Source: Lysobacterales bacterium (GTDB lineage Bacteria; Pseudomonadota; Gammaproteobacteria; Xanthomonadales; Rhodanobacteraceae). From it: a stretch of DNA of 64,000 nt. Numbering within the stretch: position 1 is the first letter of the stretch; each line of letters begins with the position of its first letter. Shown one piece after another: positions 26,251-35,287 of this stretch. The notes under the pieces were generated by a model. That model made no database searches and was not told the DNA's origin. It was given only the letters and a program-made list of their open reading frames with translations. The stretch spans positions 62,001 through 126,000 of the forward strand of contig JAFKNA010000004.1 of NCBI GenBank assembly GCA_017305135.1, given 5' to 3'. A program made the position numbers and the translations under genes.

Positions 26251-28611
26251 TCAGCGCAACACGCGCAGATGCAGCTCGGCGTAGGCGCCGCCCTGCGCCA
26301 GCGCGGTGATGGTGTGGTCGCCGGGCTCGGCGAAGGCGTGTTCGAATGTCTGCGCGTCGCGGCTGCTGCCGGCGAGCCGCCCATCGACCAGCCACAGCAC
26401 CTCGCCGCCGCTCCCCAGCGCGCGCAGGCGCACGCTGGCAGGCCGCTCGCTGTTCGGGGCGCGGGCGATCGAGGAGCGCTCGGCGAGGCCGTCGATGCGG
26501 ATCGGCTGCATTGCGTCGAGACCGTCGTCGGCGCAGCCCGGCGCGAGCGGCGGCAGGCGCGAGCGGCGCCGCAGGTCGCGCGAGAGCCAAGGCTGGGCCA
26601 GCGCCGGCCAGCGCGCCACGGCGGTCTCGCGCACCGCACCCTTGGACGCCGTGCAGCCGGCGCCGAGGCGCCTGCCGGTCGAGGCATCGACCCGCAGCTG
26701 CACCAGCCCGCGACTCCAGCTTGCCGCCTCGCGTTCGGCAAACGTGGGCGGGACCACGCCGTCGAGCACCCATGCCGTGTGCTTGCGGTGGCAGAGCTCG
26801 GCGTGGGCGGGGTCGTACGCCAGCCCGAGCGGCCAGCAGATGTCCACTTCGCCGACGCTCGCCGGGGGCGGCTGCGGCACCGCCGTGAGCGTGCTCCGCG
26901 GCAGGCTGTCCACCACCTGGAACATCAGCGGCAGCGCGGTGATCGCACCGTACTGGCCGGGCAGGGGCGTGCCGTCCGGGCGGCCGATCCACACCGCCAC
27001 CGTGTGGTTGCGCGTGGCGCCGATCGCCCAGGCATCGCGGAAGCCGTAGCTGGTGCCGGTCTTCCACGCCACGCGCGGGCGGCTGCCGGCGTCGAAGGTG
27101 CCGATCGCATAGCCCGGCCGGGGGTTGGCTTCGAGCATCTCGCGCACGATCCAGGCCGCGCCTTCCGAAAGGAGGCGCCGCTCGCGCGCCGCCGTTTCGG
27201 GCGTGTAGCGCACGTGCCCGGCCACGCCGCCGCGGTTGAACGCGGTGAAGGCACCGGCCAGGTCCTCGAGGCGCACGCCCGCGCCGCCGAGGATCACCGG
27301 CAGGCCCGGCTCGACGCCACGCGGCATGCGCAGAGCGAGGCCGGCATGTGCCAGGCGGGCGGCAAACCGGCGTGGGCCGACGCGATCGAGCAGGTCCACG
27401 GCGGGCACGTTGAGCGACAGTCGCAGGGCCTCCGCGGCGCCGACCGGGCCGTTGTAGGCGAGCCCGAAATTGCCCGGCCGGTAGCCGTCGAAGGACTGCG
27501 GCGCATCGACCAGCAGGCTCTCGGAGTGGATCAGGCCATCGTCCAGCGCGAGGCCGTAGAGGAACGGCTTCAGGGTCGAACCGGGCGAGCGCCAGGCGCG
27601 GACCATGTCGACGTGGCCGAGCCGGGCGGCATCGCCGAAGGCGGCGGTGCCGACGTAGGCGCGCGCTTCCAGGCTCGCGTTCTCGATCACCAGCAGCGCC
27701 GCCGAAGTGCGCTCCGGGAGGCGCCCCAGGTAGTCGGAGACGCGGCTTTCAAGCGCGCGCTGCAGGCCGGCATCGATGGTGGTGGCGATGCGCCGCTGGC
27801 GCGGATGCTGCCGGCGCAGCCGCTCGGCGAGCAGGGCCGCGTGGAGCGGGACCTCGAGACTGCGCGCCGCGACGGCTTCGATGCGCGCGTCCTGGGCCTC
27901 GGCCGGCGTCCAGGTGCCGAGCGCGGCCATCCGCGCCAGCACCTTGTCGCGCGCGGCGCGCGCGGCGTCCGGGTGACGGTCGGGCCGGAGCCGGCTCGGC
28001 GCCTGCGGCAGCACCACCAGCAGGGCCGCCTCGGCCCGCGAAAGGCTCCGCGCCGGCTTGCCCAGGTAGGCCCAGGAAGCCGCCTCGACACCTTCGATGG
28101 TGCCACCGAAGGGCGCATGGTCGAGGTAGAGGGCGAGGATCTCCCGCTTGGAGAGGTGCGCTTCGAGCTGCACCGCGCGCAGCGCCTGGCGGAGCTTCCC
28201 GGCCAGCGTGTGGGGTGTCCGGTCGAGGATGCGCGCCACCTGCATGGTCAGCGTCGAACCGCCGGACACGACGCGCCGATTCCGCAGCCACTGGCCGGCG
28301 GCCCGGGCGAGGGCAAACGGGTTGACGCCCGGGTGGCGCCAGAACCAGCGGTCCTCGTAGGCGAGCAGGGCCTCGACATAGAGCGGGGAGGCCTCGTCTG
28401 CGGCGATCGGGTAGCGCCACACGCCGTCGCGGCCGGCAAAGGCGCGCAGCGGCGTGCCGTCCCGCGCCAGCACCACGGTGCTGGCGCCGTTCCGGTCCGG
28501 CAGCGGGAGGGGGAACAGCCGGTCCAGGGCGAGTGCGGCGGCAAGCAGCGCCAGCGCGCCGATCAGCGCGATCCTCGCCAGCCGGGGAACACGCCGGATG
28601 CGCCGCGTCAT
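26251..28611 (-). CDS. pbpC: Penicillin-binding protein 1C
   Basis: 786-residue bifunctional peptidoglycan synthase anchored by one N-terminal helix (about 11-30). The glycosyltransferase domain has the catalytic glutamate in AYEDRWFWRHPG (Glu86) and SGGSTLTMQVAR. The transpeptidase domain has SxxK at Ser345-Lys348 (SPGSTLKPF), SLN in LRLSLNVPAV, and KTG at Lys517 (WKTGTSYGFRDAW). A C-terminal BiPBP_C domain covers the last ~90 residues. PBP1C works with the YfhM alpha-2-macroglobulin, whose gene is directly upstream; the pair is proposed to trap attacking proteases and repair the wall. Start 28611 avoids a leader translated from a family-B repeat (MDPRFRGDD). Confidence 0.95.
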   Translation of the reverse strand: MTRRIRRVPRLARIALIGALALLAAALALDRLFPLPLPDRNGASTVVLARDGTPLRAFAGRDGVWRYPIAADEASPLYVEALLAYEDRWFWRHPGVNPFALARAAGQWLRNRRVVSGGSTLTMQVARILDRTPHTLAGKLRQALRAVQLEAHLSKREILALYLDHAPFGGTIEGVEAASWAYLGKPARSLSRAEAALLVVLPQAPSRLRPDRHPDAARAARDKVLARMAALGTWTPAEAQDARIEAVAARSLEVPLHAALLAERLRRQHPRQRRIATTIDAGLQRALESRVSDYLGRLPERTSAALLVIENASLEARAYVGTAAFGDAARLGHVDMVRAWRSPGSTLKPFLYGLALDDGLIHSESLLVDAPQSFDGYRPGNFGLAYNGPVGAAEALRLSLNVPAVDLLDRVGPRRFAARLAHAGLALRMPRGVEPGLPVILGGAGVRLEDLAGAFTAFNRGGVAGHVRYTPETAARERRLLSEGAAWIVREMLEANPRPGYAIGTFDAGSRPRVAWKTGTSYGFRDAWAIGATRNHTVAVWIGRPDGTPLPGQYGAITALPLMFQVVDSLPRSTLTAVPQPPPASVGEVDICWPLGLAYDPAHAELCHRKHTAWVLDGVVPPTFAEREAASWSRGLVQLRVDASTGRRLGAGCTASKGAVRETAVARWPALAQPWLSRDLRRRSRLPPLAPGCADDGLDAMQPIRIDGLAERSSIARAPNSERPASVRLRALGSGGEVLWLVDGRLAGSSRDAQTFEHAFAEPGDHTITALAQGGAYAELHLRVLR

Positions 28612-28682
28612 CGTCGCCTGTATCCGCTTCAATCCTGGTTGGCCGTAAGGATGCAGTTCCCAAAAGGAACGGCGAACAATCT

Positions 28683-28770
28683 CGTCATCCCCGCGAAAGC
28701 GGGGATCCACTTTGATTTGTCTTCAAGGAAATCAACGGCAAAATGAATTCCCGCTTGCGCGGGAATGACG
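28683..28770. repeat. Long inverted repeat, family B, copy 3
   Basis: CGTCATCCCCGCGAAAGCGG arm at 28683 and GGGAATGACG arm ending at 28770, around an AT-rich centre. It lies in the 288-nt gap between yfhM and pbpC, so it could alter expression of the downstream pbpC gene. It matches the two copies in the array after htpG. Confidence 0.85.
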
Positions 28771-28863
28771 TCATTCGAGTCGCTACCGCAAAGGTCAATC
28801 TGGCCTTCCAGGGTTTTCCTCCGTCGCCAATACGCCAAGCACGATCCCACTCCACTCTTGGAC

Positions 28864-28902
28864 GTGGAGGGTTTGATCTGCGCCGCAGCGAGCCGTCCCT
28901 CA
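28864..28902 (+). repeat. Possible degenerate family-D repeat at the yfhM stop
   Basis: GTGGAGGGTTTGATCTGCG ... GAGCCGTCCCTCA resembles GTGGCGGCTTGGACCTCGA ... CAGCCCTCCCTCA at the ArsC-like gene stop (18769-18811). In both, CCCTCA supplies the stop codon of a minus-strand gene. The match is partial by eye. Confidence 0.35.
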
Positions 28903-31900
28903 GGGATGCACGACCTCGATTGTCGCCGGAATGCTCTCGCCGACGCCGCGGGCCTCGGGCTTGTACATGTCCTCGACCTGCGGTGGCGGCACCCGGTAGC
29001 TGCCCGGCGAAACGGCGCGGACGAGGTAGAACACCTGCGCCACCTGGCCCTTGCCGAGGTTCAGCGAGGCGACGTAGCGGTCGTCGCGGAACTCCTCGTG
29101 ACGGACTTCCGCGGCCTGGGCGCGATCGGTCAGGGTGATGCCGTCGACGACCACGTCGGCCCACTGCTTGGCGTCGGTCAGGTTGAAGTTCTCGATCTCC
29201 AGCCCGCCGGGCAGGAGGTCGACCAGCAGCGCATCGGGCATCGCCGCGCGGGCCTCGAGGCGCAGGCCGACGATCAGGCCGTCGCCTTCCCTGAGCGGCG
29301 CCGGTTCCCAGGGCTTGCCGTCGAGCGTGTAGTAGCGCCTGCGCACCGAGACATGCTGGTCGTCGGGCGCGGGCGCGGCCTTGGGGATGCCGGCGACGTC
29401 GGTGCTGAGGTAGAGCGGCAGGTCGCCGGTGGGCATGAAGCGCACTCCGGCGACGAGCTCCGCGGCGTCGAAGCTGCGGCTCCAGAGGCGGTCGGGGCTG
29501 ATCGGGCTCGCCGTGCCGCCGATCGAGAGCGTGCCGGCGACGACGGTGTCGCCGTCCTTCACCAGCACCCGGCCAAGCCGTGCCAGCGCGATCTGCTCCT
29601 GCGTGCTGAGATACAGCCAGCGCGCGCCGCCGCGGCGCTGGCGCTCGGCGACCAGGCGCGCAACATCGAACACCCGCGCGTCGTATTCGGGCTGGCCGAG
29701 CTCGAAGCGGTGCGCCAGCGCGACCATCAGCGCGAGGTCGCGCAGGTCCGAGCCGTAGTCGCCGAGGTACCAGGGCCGCTCGACCTTCATGGCGAAGGCC
29801 TGCGCCACCGCCTCGCGGCCGCGGGTATCGTCGCCCATCAGCTTGAGCGCGATGCCGAGGTGCACCAGCGGCAGCGCGGTCAGCGACTTGCCGCGATCGT
29901 TGTCGTAGAGCGCGCGCAGAGTGCCGAGCGGAGCGCGGTTGACGCGCGCCAGCACGTAGCCCGAATACGCCTGGTCGGCGAAGCGCAGGTGGTCGCTGTG
30001 CTCGTAGCTGTAGTACGGGTGGCCGCCGGCGAGGAGGTCGTCGTTGAGGCGCTTCAGGGCCTTCTGCAGCACGTTGTCGGGGACCAGGAAGCCCTCGTCG
30101 CGCGCATCGACCAGGAACTCGCTGATCCAGGGCGTCAGGAACTCGTTGACGTAACTGTCGCCGCCCCACATCGAGAAGTGCCCGGACGGCACCTGCATCG
30201 AGGCGATGCGGCCGAGCGCGCCGTCCACGCGCGCCTTGCGCTGCTCCGCCGGGAGCGCGTCCACATGCAGGTTGCGTGCGGTCTGCGAATCCAGCAGCAG
30301 GGCGGCGTAGCCCTTGCTGGCGGTCTGTTCGACACAGCCGTAGGGATAATCGAGCAGGCCGCGCAGCGCCGCCGCGAACGGCAGCGGCGGCAGGCTGGAC
30401 ACGGTCAGCCGGGCGCTGACCGAATCGGCGAGCAGTCCGTCCATCAGCGAGCTGCCGAGCGTCACCGGCTCCAGCCGCTCCAGCGTGGCCGGAGTGGAAC
30501 GGACGACGCCGGGCCAGCCGGCGCGCACCACCATCTCGAAGCGGCGGTCGAGCGCGATGCCTTCGCCGCTCGCCTCGACCCGGATCCTGCCCACGCCGTA
30601 GCCCTCCAGCGCGCGCAGCGGGAAGTTGAGGGTGGTCTTCGCCTGGTCGGCGAGGCGCAGGCTGCGGGTACCGGATTCGACCGCGAGGGGTTTGTCGGCG
30701 CTGACGCTGACGGTGAACGCACCCTCGGCGCCGGAGAAGTTCTGCAGGTCCAGCGTGAGCTCGGCGCGGTCGCCCGGCGCCAGCACGCGCGGCGTGGAGA
30801 TCTCCGCCACCAGCGGCGCGCGCACCACGGTTTCGGCCTCGGCGCCGCCGTACTCGGCGCCGGAAAAGACCACCGCGGTGACCCGCACCGTGCCGTTGAA
30901 GTCGGGCATGGCGAGGCTCACTTCGGCCTCGCCGCGGGCGTCCAGCGCCACGGCGCCGGAGAAGATATCCACCGTCTGCACGTGCGCGGTCGGGCGCCGC
31001 GCCTGCGGCAGCGCGGCGAGCGCCATGTCGCCGCCGTAGCGGAGCTTGGCAATGCCGCCATCGAAGCTCTCGATGACGCGGCCATAGAGGTCGTGCGCAT
31101 CCACGCCGAGCGCACGCTGGGCGAAGAACCATGCATTGGCGTCGGGCCGCGGGAAACGGGTGATGTTGAGGATGCCGACATCCACCGCGGAAATGGTCAC
31201 GTAGGCGCTCTTTCCGGCGAGCGCGGGCGCCCTGATGCGGACCGGCAGCGGGTTCTCCGGCTTCATCTGCGCGGGCGCTTCCAGCGCCACCTCGACCTTG
31301 CGCGCGCTCCGGTCCATCGGCACGAAGGCCTCGCCGACGGCGCGCGCGGGCGTGACCTTCTCGACCGCCGAGCCGCCGCGGAACACCAGCGCGGTGACGT
31401 AGACGTCGTGGCGTTCCCAGTCCTCGGTCACCGGGATCTCGAAGCTGGCGCCCGGCCTGGCTTCGATGTTGCGGGTGTAGAGCAGGCGGTCGGATTCGAC
31501 GATCAGCACGCCAGGCCCGGCCTGCGGCGGCGTGACCGTCACCTTGAGGGTGTCGCCGGCGCGATAGGCGGGCTTGTCGAGGGCGAGCTTGACCTTGTCC
31601 GGGCGCGCTTCCTTGCCGCGGTTGTCGTCGCTCCAGCTCCAGCCGGCGAAGAAGGGCAGGCGGGTGGTGAGCCCGGTGGCCGGATCAAGGACTTCCATGC
31701 GGTAGTTGCCCCATTCCACCGGGAAGTCGAAGCGGACCGCCTTGCCGGCTTCGACGTCGATCTCGCGGGCTTCCACGTCCTCGAAGCTCTGCCGGTAGTC
31801 GAAGTGCCAGCCGCTCTCCTCGTCGTGTGTCCAGTGGTAGTCGCGCTTCTCGCGTACCAGGGTCAGCTTCAGCGCGCTGCCGGCGAGCAGCTCGCCGTCG

Positions 31901-33846
31901 GCATTGCTGCGGATCAGCTCGAAACCGGCGCGCGCATTGGCGTCGCTCCCCTCCTTGAGCTCGAACAGCGGACGCAGGCCGACCAGCACCTCGGCCGGCC
32001 AGATGGTGCGCTTGAGGGTGCGCGTGACCGGGCGCCCGCCGCTCTCGTAGAGGCTGCCGGACACGATCGCCGCCACCGGCGCGCGCGCCTCGGCGGCATC
32101 GGGAATGTCGATGGATTCCTCCAGGTGGCCTTGCGCGTCGAGCTTGGCATCGACGACGTCGCTGGCCTCCTTCGGCAGCTCGATGGTCGGATCTCCGAAA
32201 TGGAAATCCGGCTTTGAAGCGACCGGATGCGAGTCGGCGGCGAGCGCCAGCCGCGCGCTGAAGCGGTTGCCCGCACCGGGCGCGCCGTAGAGGTAGTCGC
32301 CCTGCACGACCAGCCGCAGCGCCTCGCCGGGCTTGAGCCGATCCTGCGGGCTGGACAGGTCCAGCTTCATGCGCTCGGGCAGGAACTCCTCGATGCGGAA
32401 GCCCATGCCCTGGGTGGCTTCCTTCGCCTTTGGGTCGGTGCGGAACTCGACCTGCCAGCGGCCGGTCGGCGCGTCGACCGGGATCTCCCGCGACCATTCG
32501 AAATAGTTGAGCTCGCGCGGCTCCAGGCGCGCCTCCGCATAAGGGCGACCGTCCGGCTGCTTGAGGGTGACGAAGAGCGGCTGCGGCTCGATCGGCTTGC
32601 CGTCGTAATCGCGGAGCAGGGCGGACAGACGGATGGTCTCGCCGGGGCGGTAGAGGTCGCGGTCGGACCAGGCGAAGACGTCGAACCAGGCCTGCTTGCG
32701 CCCGGCCACCGCAAAATCGGAAAGATCCAGTGCCGGCTGGTTGAAGGGCAGCAGCGAGGCATCCTTGCCGTTGCGGGCCACCAGCACGTGGTCGGACCTG
32801 AACGACCAGGCGAGCTGGGCGTTGCCTTCCGCGTCGGTGCTGGCCGTGGCGACGGCCTCGCCCCTGGGGTCGAGGATTTCAAGATCGACCCCGGCCAGCG
32901 GCCCGCCGCTCCTGAGCGAGGCGGCGTGCACGAACAGGGCGTCCTTGTAGCTGCGCGTGTGCAGGCCGATGTCGCTGACGAAGAAGAAGCTGGTCGCGTA
33001 TTCGTCGTTGAAGCTGCCGGCGCGCTTCATGACCGCGAAGTAGAGCCCGGACTGGGCCAGTTCTGTGATGTTCTGGATCGGCAGGTAGTTGAGTGCGCGC
33101 TCGTTCTCCTTGCCCGCCAGCACGAAGCGGTTTGCGTAGACCGAGTCGGCGATCTGCGCTACCGGCCTGCCCTCGCGGCCGTACCAGCCGTAGCGCGGAT
33201 CGAGTTCGTAGCTGCTGCGCTGGCCGTTGCGCTGGTAGGCGGCGAAGAAATTCGCGACTTCCCTGTCCCTGACGCGCAGGAACTCGACGTCGACCTCCCT
33301 GACATTGATCGACACCACCGGCAGGCCGCGGGTCTCGCGCGCCGGCAGCACGCTGCCCTGCGAAGCGAAGCCCACCGATGGCTCCATCGGGCCGGTGTAG
33401 ACCTCGCGCTGGACCGCCTTGCCGAGGGTCTTGCCGTCGGCGGCGGTGAGCTCGCCCTTGATCTGCACCGAGTAGGTGGCATCGGCCCTGGCATAGGGGA
33501 AGCGCAGCGTCCGCCCGTCCTCGTCCAGGGCCCAGCTGCCCTCGATGGCGGCGCCGTTCGCATCGCTCACCTGGATCAGGGTGTCGAAGGCCTGGGTGCC
33601 GACCAGCGGCTCGGTGAAGGCCAGCGCGATGGCGAGCTGGCCCTGGTAGGGCTCGGAAGTGGCGGAGGCGAGGGCAAAACCCTGTGGCGCTTCCTTTTCG
33701 CCGGGTTCCGCGGCGATCGGCGCCTTGCCCTGGATCTCGGGCACCTGGTCGTGCGGCCGGCTGCAGGCGGCGAGCACCAGGAAGGCGGCAAAGAGGGCGA
33801 GCAGGACGCCCGCGCGCGGGCGCAGGGCAGGCGAGCGCGAATCCAT
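28900..33846 (-). CDS. yfhM: Bacterial alpha-2-macroglobulin lipoprotein (YfhM-like)
   Basis: 1648-residue periplasmic lipoprotein; lipobox LAAC with Cys28. Successive macroglobulin-like domains (for example DRDLYRPGETIRLSALLRD, KPAYRAGDTLKVTVTP) precede a bait region and a thioester domain. The thioester motif CVEQ is intact at Cys1171 in YPYGCVEQTASKGY, so protease trapping by covalent linkage is possible. E. coli YfhM (about 1650 residues) is the close parallel, encoded with pbpC. The gene is followed by pbpC after 288 nt containing a family-B repeat. The start at 33846 gives the signal peptide MDSRSPALRPRAGVLLALFA. Confidence 0.95.
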   Translation of the reverse strand: MDSRSPALRPRAGVLLALFAAFLVLAACSRPHDQVPEIQGKAPIAAEPGEKEAPQGFALASATSEPYQGQLAIALAFTEPLVGTQAFDTLIQVSDANGAAIEGSWALDEDGRTLRFPYARADATYSVQIKGELTAADGKTLGKAVQREVYTGPMEPSVGFASQGSVLPARETRGLPVVSINVREVDVEFLRVRDREVANFFAAYQRNGQRSSYELDPRYGWYGREGRPVAQIADSVYANRFVLAGKENERALNYLPIQNITELAQSGLYFAVMKRAGSFNDEYATSFFFVSDIGLHTRSYKDALFVHAASLRSGGPLAGVDLEILDPRGEAVATASTDAEGNAQLAWSFRSDHVLVARNGKDASLLPFNQPALDLSDFAVAGRKQAWFDVFAWSDRDLYRPGETIRLSALLRDYDGKPIEPQPLFVTLKQPDGRPYAEARLEPRELNYFEWSREIPVDAPTGRWQVEFRTDPKAKEATQGMGFRIEEFLPERMKLDLSSPQDRLKPGEALRLVVQGDYLYGAPGAGNRFSARLALAADSHPVASKPDFHFGDPTIELPKEASDVVDAKLDAQGHLEESIDIPDAAEARAPVAAIVSGSLYESGGRPVTRTLKRTIWPAEVLVGLRPLFELKEGSDANARAGFELIRSNADGELLAGSALKLTLVREKRDYHWTHDEESGWHFDYRQSFEDVEAREIDVEAGKAVRFDFPVEWGNYRMEVLDPATGLTTRLPFFAGWSWSDDNRGKEARPDKVKLALDKPAYRAGDTLKVTVTPPQAGPGVLIVESDRLLYTRNIEARPGASFEIPVTEDWERHDVYVTALVFRGGSAVEKVTPARAVGEAFVPMDRSARKVEVALEAPAQMKPENPLPVRIRAPALAGKSAYVTISAVDVGILNITRFPRPDANAWFFAQRALGVDAHDLYGRVIESFDGGIAKLRYGGDMALAALPQARRPTAHVQTVDIFSGAVALDARGEAEVSLAMPDFNGTVRVTAVVFSGAEYGGAEAETVVRAPLVAEISTPRVLAPGDRAELTLDLQNFSGAEGAFTVSVSADKPLAVESGTRSLRLADQAKTTLNFPLRALEGYGVGRIRVEASGEGIALDRRFEMVVRAGWPGVVRSTPATLERLEPVTLGSSLMDGLLADSVSARLTVSSLPPLPFAAALRGLLDYPYGCVEQTASKGYAALLLDSQTARNLHVDALPAEQRKARVDGALGRIASMQVPSGHFSMWGGDSYVNEFLTPWISEFLVDARDEGFLVPDNVLQKALKRLNDDLLAGGHPYYSYEHSDHLRFADQAYSGYVLARVNRAPLGTLRALYDNDRGKSLTALPLVHLGIALKLMGDDTRGREAVAQAFAMKVERPWYLGDYGSDLRDLALMVALAHRFELGQPEYDARVFDVARLVAERQRRGGARWLYLSTQEQIALARLGRVLVKDGDTVVAGTLSIGGTASPISPDRLWSRSFDAAELVAGVRFMPTGDLPLYLSTDVAGIPKAAPAPDDQHVSVRRRYYTLDGKPWEPAPLREGDGLIVGLRLEARAAMPDALLVDLLPGGLEIENFNLTDAKQWADVVVDGITLTDRAQAAEVRHEEFRDDRYVASLNLGKGQVAQVFYLVRAVSPGSYRVPPPQVEDMYKPEARGVGESIPATIEVVHP

Positions 33847-34012
33847 CGTGTATTCCCCAGAATGGCTGGCGCGGCGAGTATAGCGAGAGGCCCCGGCGGA
33901 ACGGCCGCTGCATGCCGTCCGCCTGCGCCGCGGGCGAATGCAGGGTGCTGCTCAGTGCGCATTCAATGCCCCTGGGCTAGCATCATCCATGCGCAGGTCC
34001 GGAGCAGCAGCC

Positions 34013-34516
34013 ATGTTGAAATCTTTCAGAATCCTGCTGGCGGCCGGCTTGCTCGCCCTCCTCGGTGGCTGCGTCTACGGTCCCGATTACGGCTACGTCC
34101 GTGCCGACGGCTACTACGGCGATGCCTGGTACGGGAGCGGTGGCTACTACGGCCCGTCGTACTATTCCTACGGCTGGTACACGCCGAGCTACTACTACGG
34201 CTATCCCAGGTACGGCTACTGGGGGGGATATTACGGGAGTGGATATTACGGCCACAGCCACCGCGGCCAGCGCTGGGACGGTGGCAGCTATCCCGACTAC
34301 TACTCGCGCTCGCGTGACTATCCGGGTTCTCCCCGCCCGCCGGGCTACAGCGGCAGCACCACGCGCGGGCAGCCTCCGGTCTACGGCGGCAACAACCGCG
34401 GCGCGCCATCCACTTTCAGCAATCCGGCGCCACGCCGCGCTGGACCTTCATCGGCGCCGACGCGGAGCAGCGGCAGCCGCGCGCCTCGCCCTTCGGTACG
34501 AACCCGCGACCGCTAG
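34013..34516 (+). CDS. Tyr/Gly-rich putative lipoprotein
   Basis: 167 residues. Signal peptide with lipobox LGGC (Cys20) in LLALLGGCVYG. The mature protein is unusual: residues 21-105 are almost entirely Tyr, Gly, Ser and Trp in repeats such as YYG, YYSYGW and YYYGYPRYG; the rest is Pro/Ser/Arg-rich and probably disordered. Such Tyr/Gly-rich surface lipoproteins have no assigned activity. GGAGC lies 8 nt before the ATG. It diverges from yfhM. The composition makes homology-based naming unsafe. Confidence 0.75.
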   Translation: MLKSFRILLAAGLLALLGGCVYGPDYGYVRADGYYGDAWYGSGGYYGPSYYSYGWYTPSYYYGYPRYGYWGGYYGSGYYGHSHRGQRWDGGSYPDYYSRSRDYPGSPRPPGYSGSTTRGQPPVYGGNNRGAPSTFSNPAPRRAGPSSAPTRSSGSRAPRPSVRTRDR

Positions 34517-34699
34517 GGACGGGCAGCCTCGCACTTGGCTGGTTCCCCAGGCCGCTTCTCCCGCGACCTGCCAAGGCTGCGCGCAAGCGCGCTCGGAACG
34601 GCATGTCACGCGTGTGCGACCAACGCGAAGGGCGGCCCATGCCAGCGTTGCCCTCCGGATGAGCTCCTGAAGCGCGAAACTGAAACCCGGGCGCTCTCA

Positions 34700-34764
34700 C
34701 AGGAGCGCACCCGGGCGCGACCGGTGTGATGCTGGCGCCCCGGTCGCGCGCAGGCGCGCTCCTG
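34700..34764. repeat. REP-like inverted pair (family A)
   Basis: CAGGAGCGCACCCGGGCGCG at 34700 and its inverted counterpart CGCGCAGGCGCGCTCCTG ending at 34764 can form a long hairpin. They lie in the 299-nt gap between the convergent Tyr/Gly-rich lipoprotein and EF-hand genes, where nothing else is recognised. Confidence 0.7.
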
Positions 34765-34815
34765 CAGGAGCGCGCCGAGAGTGGCAGGCCGGATCGCCCC
34801 GCCTCCCGAAGGCAG

Positions 34816-35121
34816 TCAGCGGTGTCCCGCCCAGCGGTCGTACTCGGCCTTCGAGATGCGTCCATCGCGGTTGCGGTCGGCGTGGATGAAGTCGTTGGCC
34901 AGCGGCGCGTATCCGGCCGCCGCCGATTCGCTGATGTACGACTGCCCCTGCGCGAGCTGGGCGAAGTCAGGGGCCGGGCCGTAGTCCTTTCCCGGCGGCT
35001 GTCCCCAGTTGACGGTGAGTTCGCCCTGGGCAGTGTTGTAGGTGGTGGAATGCGTATCCTGGGCCCAGAGGGCGGTGGCGCCGAGGGCAAGCGGAAGCAT
35101 CAGGAACAAGCGCAGTTTCAT
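34816..35121 (-). CDS. Exported EF-hand protein
   Basis: 101 residues. Signal peptide MKLRLFLMLPLALGATALWA with probable cleavage before QDTH. One canonical calcium loop is present near the C-terminus: DRNRDGRISKAE within FIHADRNRDGRISKAEYDRW. The middle (LTVNWGQPPGKDYGPAPDFAQ) is not recognised. A single exposed EF-hand suggests a small periplasmic or secreted calcium-binding protein that might pair as a dimer. AAAGGAGAAGA upstream of the ATG is a strong RBS and fixes the start at 35121. Confidence 0.85.
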   Translation of the reverse strand: MKLRLFLMLPLALGATALWAQDTHSTTYNTAQGELTVNWGQPPGKDYGPAPDFAQLAQGQSYISESAAAGYAPLANDFIHADRNRDGRISKAEYDRWAGHR

Positions 35122-35287
35122 CGACTCTTCTCCTTTGCGGTCAGAGGAACGTCCCGTCGCGGCGGACCTCTGCCCGCGACAGCGCGGAATGATCGGGTAC
35201 GGTGGATTAACCCCGGCTGTGCCTGCTGGCCGGCGCGTACCGTCTGCCGGGCTTGCCGTGGCTGCACCGGCCACCGACACTTGCTTC

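Noticed and set aside
28612-28710. Extended N-terminus for pbpC
   Set aside because: The extra residues come from the family-B repeat (MDPRFRGDD) and precede a normal PBP1C start.
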